NCBI GenBank assembly: GCA_009910795.1
Contig: VMEE01000006.1
Coordinates: 1-6,112, forward strand
Source of the DNA: Dehalobacter sp. CP
GTDB taxonomy: Bacteria > Bacillota_B > Desulfitobacteriia > Desulfitobacteriales > Syntrophobotulaceae
Direction of reading: 5' to 3'
Length of the DNA stretch: 6,112 nt
The translations under genes were made by a program, and so were the position numbers. The notes under the pieces were generated by a model, which saw only the letters and a program-made list of their open reading frames with translations, was not told where the DNA came from and did not search any database. Below are positions 1-6,112 of this stretch, in pieces; the first letter of the stretch is position 1; each line of letters begins with the position of its first letter.

Positions 1-1
1 C

Positions 2-1453
2 ACCAGTATCGGGCTTGCGGACGGATTGAGGAAAATAGGGAAAAAATCCATGCTTGCTCTCAGAGAGCCTTCATTAGGTCCTGTATTCGGAGTAAAAGGA
101 GGAGCTGCAGGAGGAGGGTATGCCCAGGTGATTCCAATGGAGGATATAAACCTTCATTTTACAGGCGATATTCATGCCGTTACAGCTGCAAATAATCTTT
201 TGGCAGCTCTTGTAGATAATCACATATATCAGGGAAATGAACTTAAGATTGATCCTAGACGAATAACCTGGAAAAGATGTATGGATATGAACGACAGGCA
301 GTTAAGATATGCTATTGACGGTCTTGGAGGAAAATCCAATGGAATGCCCAGAGAAGATGGTTTCGATATATCTGTAGCAAGTGAAATTATGGCGATACTT
401 TGCCTGTGTCAGAGTATAAACGATCTCAAAGAAAGATTAGGCAGGATTATAATCGGATATGATTTTGATGGAGAACCTGTAACAGCATCAATGCTAAAAG
501 CACAGGGTTCCCTTGCAGTCCTTCTTAAAGATGCTATCAAACCTAATCTTGTGCAGACACTTGAAGGAACACCGGCATTTATTCATGGCGGGCCTTTTGC
601 CAATATAGCTCATGGCTGCAACAGCGTCATGGCAACAAAATATGCATTAAAATTAAGTGACTATGTGGTCACTGAAGCAGGATTCGGTGCAGATCTGGGT
701 GCGGAAAAGTTCTTTGACATTAAATGCAGGATTGCAGGTTTAAAGCCTGATGCAGTCGTAATTGTAGCTACTGTGAAAGCATTGAAGTATCATGGAGGAG
801 TAAACAAGAAGGATCTTGGGACTGCCAATGTTCAGGCAGTTGAGAAGGGTATGCCCAATCTGTATAAACATATTGAGAATATAACTAAAGTATTCAATGT
901 TCCTGCTGTGGTATCCATAAACAAGTTCTCCAAAGATACAGAAGAAGAAATTGATATCATAAAGAAAGGATGCATTGCTGCAGGAGTAACTGCAGTGGAA
1001 TGTCTTGTATGGGAAAAAGGCGGAGAAGGCGGTACAGAGCTTGCAGAAGAAGTTGTAAGACTATGTGATTTACAGAACAATTTTGAATACTGTTATGACA
1101 GCAGACTTTCGATTACAGAGAAAATTAAAACGATTGCCACTAAAATATACGGAGCAGACGGAGTGGAATTTGCAGCCGAGGCAAAGGCAGTACTTAAGGT
1201 AATAAATGATAAAGGTTACAACAGCCTTCCTGTATGTGTGGCAAAAACCCAATTTTCCTTTTCAGACAATATTAAGCTTATTAACAGGCCGACGGGTTTC
1301 TTGGTAACTGTACGTGATTTGAGGATATCAGCCGGAGCGGGATTTATTGTAGCTCTTACAGGTGAAATAATGACAATGCCGGGATTGCCCAAGATACCTG
1401 CAGCTCAATCCATTGATATTGACGATGATGGCAGGATAACAGGATTGTTCTGA
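2..1453 (+). CDS. fhs: Formate-tetrahydrofolate ligase, 5' end cut by window edge
   Basis: This cytoplasmic enzyme joins formate to tetrahydrofolate using ATP, giving 10-formyl-tetrahydrofolate for purine synthesis, and in acetogens it is a step of the Wood-Ljungdahl methyl branch. The reading frame is open from the first complete codon at base 2 ([15 protein letters not shown]), so a TTG at 26 is not the real start. The full family protein is about 556 residues and 483 are present, so roughly 70 are missing, including the P-loop (family form GEGKT), which should lie just left of the window. Seen here: EPSLGPVFG followed by the glycine-rich signature [10 protein letters not shown] (about 83-121), [26 protein letters not shown], the second signature as [12 protein letters not shown] (764-799, with Lys where the family pattern usually has Arg), and the typical end [11 protein letters not shown]...GLF. 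The C-terminus is complete and nothing looks broken. No convincing terminator follows; a promoter for the next gene begins 18 bases after the stop. Confidence 0.98.
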   Translation, partial: TSIGLADGLRKIGKKSMLALREPSLGPVFGVKGGAAGGGYAQVIPMEDINLHFTGDIHAVTAANNLLAALVDNHIYQGNELKIDPRRITWKRCMDMNDRQLRYAIDGLGGKSNGMPREDGFDISVASEIMAILCLCQSINDLKERLGRIIIGYDFDGEPVTASMLKAQGSLAVLLKDAIKPNLVQTLEGTPAFIHGGPFANIAHGCNSVMATKYALKLSDYVVTEAGFGADLGAEKFFDIKCRIAGLKPDAVVIVATVKALKYHGGVNKKDLGTANVQAVEKGMPNLYKHIENITKVFNVPAVVSINKFSKDTEEEIDIIKKGCIAAGVTAVECLVWEKGGEGGTELAEEVVRLCDLQNNFEYCYDSRLSITEKIKTIATKIYGADGVEFAAEAKAVLKVINDKGYNSLPVCVAKTQFSFSDNIKLINRPTGFLVTVRDLRISAGAGFIVALTGEIMTMPGLPKIPAAQSIDIDDDGRITGLF

Positions 1454-1470
1454 TATATCAATTTTGTCTG

Positions 1471-1498
1471 TTGACATACTATATCTTCATGCTAACAT
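1471..1498 (+). promoter_or_regulatory. Probable sigma-A promoter for the Nudix-like gene pair
   Basis: A perfect -35 box TTGACA (1471-1476) is followed after 16 bases by TAACAT (1493-1498), a 4-of-6 match to the -10 consensus. Transcription would start near 1505, leaving a leader of about 28 bases before the ATG at 1533. The -35 box is part of a 6-base inverted pair, TGACAT (1472-1477) and ATGTCA (1513-1518), which may be chance. The promoter would separate the small genes from fhs. The -10 is only fair. Confidence 0.5.
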
Positions 1499-1520
1499 AA
1501 AAATACTAATAAATGTCATA

Positions 1521-1527
1521 AAAGGAG
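1521..1527 (+). promoter_or_regulatory. Ribosome binding site deciding the start at 1533
   Basis: AAAGGAG lies five bases before the ATG at 1533. The frame is open further upstream to a TTG at 1464, but that codon has no ribosome binding site and would place the promoter inside the gene. Confidence 0.8.
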
Positions 1528-1532
1528 TATTT

Positions 1533-1955
1533 ATGTTAGTTGAATTCATAGGAGCCGTAATAATCCGGAACGGACAATACCTAATCGAACCTGTAGAAAA
1601 GGATAAGAAAATGCATGTAATGTTTCCAAGAGTGGAAACTGTTAATGCTATCGCAAAAAAAGAAGAAATTCTGAAATACGGTCTGAAAATGAAGTATGGG
1701 ATTTCTATAAAAATTAATAGCTGCATTTATCAGGAGGATTTCAAAGAAAGCTCTGATGTTATAAGTTATGCATATTTTTCTGCATCTCTTTTAAGTGCTG
1801 ATCCGCCTTTGGAATTGTTGTGGCTAGATAAAGAAGATCTCATAAAAGTAGATTTTATAATTGGTGATGACATAATTAAGGATTTGATCCTTAATGCGGA
1901 TGGAAAGGAAGCATCTAATGTACAAGATATCTCTGGTTTTAAAAAAAAGAAATAA
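1533..1955 (+). CDS. Degenerate MutT/Nudix-like protein, probably non-catalytic
   Basis: A 140-residue soluble protein with no signal peptide or membrane segment. The pattern follows a MutT-type Nudix domain: first strand VEFIGAVIIRNGQYLI (3-18), an FP at 31-32 where the family has WEFPGG, helix KKEEILKYGLKMKYGISI (42-59), a strand VISYAYFSASL (76-86), then LELLWLDKEDL (93-103) matching the family's 'W...DEL', and a last helix DDIIKDLIL. Aligning the C-terminal end of the Nudix box (GX5EX7REUXEEXGU) on G56-I57 puts Tyr-Gly at 49-50 in place of Arg-Glu and Met-Lys at 53-54 in place of the metal-binding Glu-Glu. All catalytic acids are therefore gone, and hydrolysis of nucleotide diphosphates is unlikely. 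It may bind a ligand or a partner instead (inference). The lysine-rich tail overlaps the next gene by 38 bases. The fold assignment is pattern-based by eye; no exact family is recognised. Confidence 0.75.
   Translation: MLVEFIGAVIIRNGQYLIEPVEKDKKMHVMFPRVETVNAIAKKEEILKYGLKMKYGISIKINSCIYQEDFKESSDVISYAYFSASLLSADPPLELLWLDKEDLIKVDFIIGDDIIKDLILNADGKEASNVQDISGFKKKK
1902..1909 (+). promoter_or_regulatory. Ribosome binding site deciding the start at 1918
   Basis: GGAAAGGA lies inside the end of the upstream gene, eight bases before the ATG at 1918. It favours that start over the in-frame ATGs at 1894 and 1900, which lack a comparable site. Its position inside a translated gene suggests translational coupling. 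Confidence 0.65.
1918..1955 (+). other. 38-base gene overlap containing an A8 run
   Basis: The end of the first Nudix-like gene and the start of the second overlap out of frame. The overlap holds eight consecutive A bases (1941-1948), a sequence type prone to polymerase slippage. Loss of one A in the transcript would join the two frames into one long protein (...SGFKKRNNFIVRK...). Because the second gene has its own ribosome binding site and complete first strand, two separate proteins is the simpler reading. Confidence 0.6.
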
Positions 1956-2532
1956 TTTTATAGTAAGAAAAGACTATTTCAGTAATGACTATTTCTATGG
2001 TTTTTTTGAATTATGTGAGATGAAGGAAATTGACATATCAAACATATGTGATTTCATAAATGCCAATTATCCTTCTTTTAATGGTGCAGACCTTGAGGAT
2101 ATAAGCTATGTGACAAAAGTAGAAAATCCGGAAACAGTTTATGTATTCTGCATAGCTTATACTGATTCTGAACTGGCGTATGAAAAAGAGCTATATCATG
2201 AAGTGTCAGAAGAGGAACTAAAAACACTAAATATGATTTATCCAGATGCCATATGCCGGGATATTCTTTCCAAACAGGATAAACCTATGAGCGTACAGGA
2301 GAAGGAAATTCTTATTGCAGCGGATAAAATTTTCAATATTAACGAAAATGCCGCCAGAGCAGATGCTTTCATAGCGCTTATGGAGAACAGGATTGATGAA
2401 AGAGGGTTTGAATCTTTTATTAAAGAGAGGATTAAGGCATATAGCTATGGCATGCCGGATTTCGGGTTCACAACAGATATGCAGCTTTGCATATGGAAGG
2501 GGAAAGAAGACAGGTGGAATCATCAGTATTAA
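1918..2532 (+). CDS. Second Nudix-like degenerate protein with C-terminal extension
   Basis: A 204-residue soluble protein. Residues 1-118 seem to repeat the layout of the upstream protein: first strand YKISLVLKKRNNFIVRK (2-18), DYFYGFFELCE (24-34) where Nudix proteins have W-E-F-P-G-G, a short helix ISNICDFINANY (40-51) in place of the Nudix helix, strand TVYVFCIAY (73-81), and EVSEEELKTL (95-104) then YPDAICRDIL (108-117), like the family's 'DEL...AD..I...L' end. No Nudix-box residues survive, so catalysis is not expected. Residues about 119-204 form a mostly helical, charged tail (SVQEKEILIAADKIFNI; FESFIKERIKAYSYGMPDFGF; ending in W and Y) that I cannot assign. The start at 1918 is chosen for its spaced ribosome binding site and because the first strand begins there; an ATG at 1894 would add eight residues. 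It overlaps the preceding gene by 38 bases in a different frame, so the two are surely co-transcribed. Partnering with the upstream protein is an inference from this coupling. Confidence 0.7.
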   Translation: MYKISLVLKKRNNFIVRKDYFSNDYFYGFFELCEMKEIDISNICDFINANYPSFNGADLEDISYVTKVENPETVYVFCIAYTDSELAYEKELYHEVSEEELKTLNMIYPDAICRDILSKQDKPMSVQEKEILIAADKIFNINENAARADAFIALMENRIDERGFESFIKERIKAYSYGMPDFGFTTDMQLCIWKGKEDRWNHQY

Positions 2533-2545
2533 ACATAATTCTAAA

Positions 2546-2575
2546 TATTTTACAGCAGCATGCTGAAGTAATATA
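2546..2575 (+). promoter_or_regulatory. 30-bp imperfect dyad, probable operator
   Basis: The dyad is centred between 2560 and 2561. Its core CAGCATGCTG (2556-2565) is a perfect 10-base palindrome, and flanking TTAC/GTAA (2550-2553, 2568-2571) and TAT/ATA (2546-2548, 2573-2575) also pair, giving 12 of 15 symmetric positions. It fills the spacer of the probable promoter at 2549-2577, a typical place for a repressor site. There is no loop and no T-run after it, so it is not a terminator. The regulator is not identifiable, and the site does not look like a catabolite-repression (cre) site. Confidence 0.5.
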
Positions 2576-2577
2576 AC
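2549..2577 (+). promoter_or_regulatory. Probable sigma-A promoter of the GH95 operon
   Basis: TTTACA (2549-2554, 5 of 6 to TTGACA) and TATAAC (2572-2577, 5 of 6 to TATAAT) are separated by exactly 17 bases, the optimum. Transcription would start near 2584, giving a leader of about 25 bases before the GH95 start at 2610. The promoter lies directly after the second Nudix-like gene, so the GH95 genes can be controlled separately, though read-through from upstream is possible because no terminator is seen. Confidence 0.6.
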
Positions 2578-2588
2578 AACTGTGTTAT
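2573..2588 (+). promoter_or_regulatory. Second dyad over the -10 and start region
   Basis: ATAACA (2573-2578) and TGTTAT (2583-2588) form a 6-base inverted repeat separated by four bases, covering most of the -10 box and the expected transcription start. Its centre is 20 bases, about two helical turns, from the centre of the 30-bp dyad, so two bound dimers could sit on one face of the DNA. As half of it lies before the start point, it acts as DNA rather than as an RNA hairpin. It is AT-rich and could be chance. Confidence 0.35.
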
Positions 2589-2596
2589 CATATCCT

Positions 2597-2605
2597 AAGG
2601 GGGTG
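2597..2605 (+). promoter_or_regulatory. Strong ribosome binding site of the first GH95 gene
   Basis: AAGGGGGTG differs at one base from AAGGAGGTG, the full complement of the 16S rRNA tail, and ends four bases before the ATG at 2610. It fixes this start. Confidence 0.8.
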
Positions 2606-2609
2606 CGTT

Positions 2610-4931
2610 ATGGCAGATCTGATGATGAAAAAAATGCCTGCGACCGAGTGGCAGGATGCATTGCCTTTGGGAAATGGCGAAATCGGTGCAATGATTTATG
2701 GCAACATACAGAAGGAAAGAATCTTACTTAACCATGAAAGGCTTTTCAGATATCAGAAAGAACCAGTCTACGATCCTTTTTACGAGTATCTGCAAGAAGT
2801 CAGGAAACTGATGCTGGAAGGAAGATATGATGAGGGAGAGGAATATTTTAATGAAAAATTCAAGGCATGCTGTAAAGAGGTGTATAACGTAGATCCTTAT
2901 CAGCCTTTTGCTGAAGCATATATGGTGAGAAAGCCTGATGATGCTTTTACTGAATATAGTTCAACACTTGATTTTTCATCTGCTATCGCAAAAGTTCAGT
3001 GGAATGAGAAAAACACCAGGATAACCCGTGAAAGCTTCGTGTCATATGATACTGGATGTATATGTACAAGCATGACTTCTTCAAATGACAAGCCTCTAGA
3101 CCTGAAAGTTTATATAGGTTCAGTTCCTGGAGGCGAAAAGTATCTTGACAGCAGCAGCTGCGTTCGTGAAAACTGCTTCATATTCAATTCCTCGTATAAA
3201 GACGGCAGAAAACACGGAGCGGTAGCCTTTGTTAAGACAGATGAAGGCATTATTGAATATGATAATGAATTTATATCAGTCAAACAGGCGAAGAAAATAT
3301 ATGTATTTATCAGACTGTACATATATGAAGACGAAAAGAAAGCAGCAGACCGTTTAATTAAAACTCTTAAGGAATATGATTATGAACAGCTTAAAAAGAA
3401 TCATATTTCTATTTGGAACAAATTGTATAATACTGTCAGCCTGACTTTGGGAGATGAACCAGAGCTGGTATCCAATGAGGAAATTCTTCTTGAAGCATAT
3501 CAAAATAAGAAGCCGATAAACCTGTTTCATACAATGTTTAATTATGGCAAATACCTATTCATATCATCATCAAGGAAAAACGGGCTTCCCATAAACCTGC
3601 AGGGTATATGGAACGGCTCTTATGAACCAAAATGGGATTCAGATATACATAATGATGAGAATGTTCAGATGTGTTACTGGGCTTCTTTACCTTTAGGACA
3701 GTTCGAATCATCATTAGCGCTGTATGACTATTTCGACTCCATGATTCCCCATTTTAGGGAAAACGCAAAGAAAATATACAATTGCAGAGGCATTCTTGTA
3801 CCAATATGCATGAGTACTCATGGCAAGATAAGCGGTATTACAGGCAGATGGCAGTCATGGATATCTGCAGGAGGTTGGATCAGCTCCCATTATTATGATT
3901 ACTGGCTTTTTACAAAAGATGATGAGTTCTTAAAACACAGAGCTGTCAGGTTCATGAAGGAGGTAGTTTTGTTCTATGAGGATTTTCTTATTACTGATGA
4001 AAAGGGAAAATATGTTTTTGTGCCTTCCCTTTCACCAGAAAACGTACCTCAGCATGAACATGCTTCCATGATGTGTGTAAATGCGACAATGGATGTAGCA
4101 ATCGCAAAGGAATGCATAACAAACCTCATAAATGCATGCCGCTACCTTGATATTGAAGATGTAAATATCTCCAAATGGGAGACAATGCTTTCAAAAATGC
4201 CAGAGTATGAGATAAACGAAGACAAAGCTATGAAAGAGTGGTTGTATGACGGGCTTAAGGATAACTATTACCACAGGCATCAGTCACATATATATCCTCT
4301 GTTTCCAGGAAATGAGATAACAAAGGAAAGTGACCATGTTATATATGATGCTTTAAAAACAGCTGTTGATAAGAGGCTGATGATAGGCTTTGTGCAACAG
4401 ACAGGCTGGTCATATGCGCATATGGCAAATATCTACGCGAGACTGGAAGATGGGCAGAATGCTCTTGAGTGCCTGAACTATATCTTAAGGTCATGTACAG
4501 GAGCGAATCTTTTCACATACCATAATGACTGGAGAGACCAGGGACTGACACTCTATTGGTTCGGTAAAATGCCTCCTTTCCAGATTGATGCTAATTTGGG
4601 ATTTACTGCAGCTATAATTGAGATGCTTGTCTTCTCAAAAGATGGTTTTTTAAGAGTGCTACCTGCGTTGCCGAAAGCATGGAAAAAAGGAAAACTGCTT
4701 AATGTATCGACCAGATGCGGAGTAAAATGCGATATCATCTGGGAGGATAATAAGATTGATGTCGTATTATGCTCATACGAGAATCAGACTGTAATATTGG
4801 AGCTGCCATATGTTCCAAAAAAACTAGAACCAGAAAACTGTGAAGTTATAATGCAGAAGGAAGATAACGGACATGCATACTACTCAATCACTCTTAAAAA
4901 AGATAAAAAAGGCAGTTTGAAAATAGGATAG
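2610..4931 (+). CDS. GH95 family glycoside hydrolase (alpha-L-fucosidase-like), cytoplasmic
   Basis: A 773-residue protein of full family length without a signal peptide, so it probably acts in the cytosol on imported oligosaccharides. GH95 enzymes are inverting alpha-L-fucosidases or alpha-L-galactosidases. Expected order: N-terminal beta-sandwich (about 1-235), helical linker, (alpha/alpha)6 barrel (about 285-690) and C-terminal beta domain. Seen motifs: W-x-x-ALPLGNGEIGAMIYG near the start, LQGIWNG (from 330), SLSPEN with E477 matching the general acid of AfcA (E566), HRHQSHIYPLFPG (555-567), TGWSYAH, HNDWRDQG (638-645), and PPFQIDAN with D660 matching AfcA D766. The catalytic N-I-N-x-x-M-N-Y-W motif reads DENVQMCYW (349-357): Asp349 replaces AfcA N421, N351 keeps N423, and Cys replaces the usual Asn before YW. 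H347 fits the His that, as I recall, favours fucose over L-galactose. Substrate is unproven; altered activity is possible. First gene of a tandem pair. Confidence 0.93.
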   Translation: MADLMMKKMPATEWQDALPLGNGEIGAMIYGNIQKERILLNHERLFRYQKEPVYDPFYEYLQEVRKLMLEGRYDEGEEYFNEKFKACCKEVYNVDPYQPFAEAYMVRKPDDAFTEYSSTLDFSSAIAKVQWNEKNTRITRESFVSYDTGCICTSMTSSNDKPLDLKVYIGSVPGGEKYLDSSSCVRENCFIFNSSYKDGRKHGAVAFVKTDEGIIEYDNEFISVKQAKKIYVFIRLYIYEDEKKAADRLIKTLKEYDYEQLKKNHISIWNKLYNTVSLTLGDEPELVSNEEILLEAYQNKKPINLFHTMFNYGKYLFISSSRKNGLPINLQGIWNGSYEPKWDSDIHNDENVQMCYWASLPLGQFESSLALYDYFDSMIPHFRENAKKIYNCRGILVPICMSTHGKISGITGRWQSWISAGGWISSHYYDYWLFTKDDEFLKHRAVRFMKEVVLFYEDFLITDEKGKYVFVPSLSPENVPQHEHASMMCVNATMDVAIAKECITNLINACRYLDIEDVNISKWETMLSKMPEYEINEDKAMKEWLYDGLKDNYYHRHQSHIYPLFPGNEITKESDHVIYDALKTAVDKRLMIGFVQQTGWSYAHMANIYARLEDGQNALECLNYILRSCTGANLFTYHNDWRDQGLTLYWFGKMPPFQIDANLGFTAAIIEMLVFSKDGFLRVLPALPKAWKKGKLLNVSTRCGVKCDIIWEDNKIDVVLCSYENQTVILELPYVPKKLEPENCEVIMQKEDNGHAYYSITLKKDKKGSLKIG

Positions 4932-4935
4932 GAGG
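4930..4935 (+). promoter_or_regulatory. Ribosome binding site overlapping the upstream stop
   Basis: AGGAGG begins inside the TAG stop of the first GH95 gene (4929-4931) and lies five bases before the ATG at 4941. This indicates coupled translation of the two GH95 genes in one operon and fixes the start of the second. Confidence 0.85.
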
Positions 4936-4940
4936 ACGGT

Positions 4941-6112
4941 ATGCCTGACTTTATGTTAAAAGAAATGCCTGCATCATGCTGGAATGAAGCAGTGCCTTTA
5001 GGTAATGGGAAAATCGGAGCTTTGATTTTCGGCGGTATTTTTCGTGAAAAAATGGTGCTCAACCATGAAAAACTGTTTAACTGTTCAAAAGCTGAGACAC
5101 CAGGACCTGTTTATATGAATATGGACAGAATCCGTAATCTTATACTAGAAGGTTCATATAAAGAAGCTGAGGAAATATATACAAGAAGCATTAAAGAAGC
5201 TGGTACTGATCATCTTAAGATTGACTCGTATCAGCCTTTTGCCTTTATGTTTATTGGTCAGAGTATAAAGAAGGTATTTACGGATTATTCATTTAAACTG
5301 GACTTTAATAAGGCTTTCACAGAAATTTCCTGGAAGGAAGGGGAGGTCTCTTTAAAAAGAAGCACATTCATATCATACGACAAGGATGTGATTTGTATAT
5401 GCCTGGAAGCAGACCGAAAAGGATATATTAATGCTCGCGTAAACATAGAAGGCGGTAGTGGAGCTAAAGGATTGCTGGAAACATCCTTGGAAACTGATGA
5501 TGATTTTTTAATCTATAAAGCTAAGTATCCAAACGGTCTGAATCATGGTGCAGTTGCATATATGAGGAATATAGGCGGAAGCAGGTATCATGATAAAGAT
5601 AATATAAGGGTGAAGGATGCAGATAAGGTATATGTATTTGTAAAACTGTATATGTGGGAAGATGATGGTAAAGCAGTAAAACGCATTAAGAAGGATATAG
5701 TAAAATGCGATTACAGTGTATTATTCAGGTCTCATAAAAAGAAATGGAAAGAACTATATGGAAAGCTTACACTGGATATCGGCCAGAGTAACAGACCGGT
5801 CACAAACGAAATGCTTTTATCAAAGTCATATAACAGTATAGCGTCAAAACAGATTGTGCATACCATGTTTAATTACGGCAGATATTTATTGATATCCTCA
5901 TCAAAAAAAGGAGGCCTGCCAGCAAACCTGCAAGGATTATGGAATGGTGAATATAATCCGGCATGGTCTTCTGATTATCATCTTGATGAAAATATACAGA
6001 TGAATTACTGGCCAGCTCTGGTTTCTGGCCTTAATGACTGTATGATGCCTTTTTATGACTATTTTGACAGCTATACTGAAGACTATAAAGAAAACGCAAA
6101 AAGGATATATAA
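4941..6112 (+). CDS. Second GH95 family glycoside hydrolase, 3' end cut by window edge
   Basis: The frame starts at ATG 4941 and is open to the window edge, giving 390 residues, about half of a full GH95 protein. It is a clear paralogue of the preceding gene, sharing its order of blocks: MLKEMPASCWNEAVPLGNG, a VLNHEKLF block, SYQPFAF, the HTMFNYGRYLLISSS helix, LQGLWNG (from 330) and DENIQMNYWPA (349-359). Landmark residues fall at the same positions as in the first copy, but much of the rest differs, so the duplication is not recent. Asp349 again takes the place of the first catalytic Asn (AfcA N421), N351 is kept, and His347 is present. Unlike the first copy it keeps Asn in NYW. There is no signal peptide, so it is also probably cytoplasmic. 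The general acid and base lie beyond the window, so activity cannot be judged. The two copies may split linkages or substrates, or may form a complex (inference). Confidence 0.93.
   Translation, partial: MPDFMLKEMPASCWNEAVPLGNGKIGALIFGGIFREKMVLNHEKLFNCSKAETPGPVYMNMDRIRNLILEGSYKEAEEIYTRSIKEAGTDHLKIDSYQPFAFMFIGQSIKKVFTDYSFKLDFNKAFTEISWKEGEVSLKRSTFISYDKDVICICLEADRKGYINARVNIEGGSGAKGLLETSLETDDDFLIYKAKYPNGLNHGAVAYMRNIGGSRYHDKDNIRVKDADKVYVFVKLYMWEDDGKAVKRIKKDIVKCDYSVLFRSHKKKWKELYGKLTLDIGQSNRPVTNEMLLSKSYNSIASKQIVHTMFNYGRYLLISSSKKGGLPANLQGLWNGEYNPAWSSDYHLDENIQMNYWPALVSGLNDCMMPFYDYFDSYTEDYKENAKRIY

Noticed and set aside
26..28. TTG as the start of the formate-tetrahydrofolate ligase
   Set aside because: Conserved family sequence (TSIGLADG) continues upstream in frame to the window edge, so the gene begins outside.
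832..1252. Minus-strand open frames opposite fhs
   Set aside because: They lie wholly within a strongly conserved gene on the other strand, have no ribosome binding sites and look like chance frames rich in Ser or Cys.
1451..1460. Perfect palindrome TGATATATCA over the fhs stop codon, as a terminator
   Set aside because: It is short, AT-rich, has no loop and is not followed by a convincing T-run.
1464..1532. Upstream TTG start adding 23 residues to the first Nudix-like gene
   Set aside because: It has no ribosome binding site, and the extension would contain the promoter; the ATG at 1533 has a well-placed AAAGGAG.
2227..2523. 98-codon minus-strand frame opposite the second Nudix-like gene
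   Set aside because: It is antisense to a gene with a good start and ribosome binding site, and its translation has no recognisable domain layout.
2556..2565. CAGCATGCTG palindrome as a terminator after the second Nudix-like gene
   Set aside because: There is no hairpin loop or following T-run, and it sits inside a well-spaced promoter, so an operator is the better reading.
4880..5062. Minus-strand frame across the junction of the two GH95 genes
   Set aside because: It is antisense to the conserved N-terminal GH95 motifs and the operon junction, with no promoter or ribosome binding site of its own.

Overview
The window is AT-rich. It has clostridial-style genes, all on the + strand, tightly packed and preceded by strong purine-rich ribosome binding sites. 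The formate-tetrahydrofolate ligase also reads as the clostridial type. Together these suggest a low-GC Firmicute, most likely in Clostridia; genus cannot be told from the sequence. There is no RNA gene, CRISPR array, insertion sequence or clear rho-independent terminator, and no gene-free stretch longer than about 80 bases.

Layout. (1) 2-1453: formate-tetrahydrofolate ligase (fhs), a one-carbon housekeeping gene whose first part lies off the left edge. (2) 1454-1532: a short gap with a good sigma-A-type promoter. (3) 1533-1955 and 1918-2532: two small overlapping genes. Each appears to encode a MutT-like Nudix fold in which the catalytic Nudix box has been lost; the second carries an extra C-terminal segment of about 85 residues that I do not recognise. 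(4) 2533-2609: a second promoter, with a large dyad in its spacer and another over the -10 region, which looks like a regulated promoter. (5) 2610-4931 and 4941-6112 (runs off the right edge): two tandem, diverged GH95 proteins (alpha-L-fucosidase family), neither with a signal peptide.

How the genes may work together. The GH95 pair is organised as an operon (9 bases between stop and start) behind its own probable promoter. Cytoplasmic GH95 enzymes would act on small fucosylated or related oligosaccharides after import, so a transporter may lie beyond the right edge (inference). Both copies share a changed catalytic motif: Asp replaces the first of the two catalytic Asn residues. The degenerate Nudix pair has no obvious metabolic link to either neighbour. 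It could be a pair of non-catalytic ligand-binding or partner proteins, and it is the least explained part of the window. The left edge looks like conserved core genome and everything after about 1470 like accessory content.
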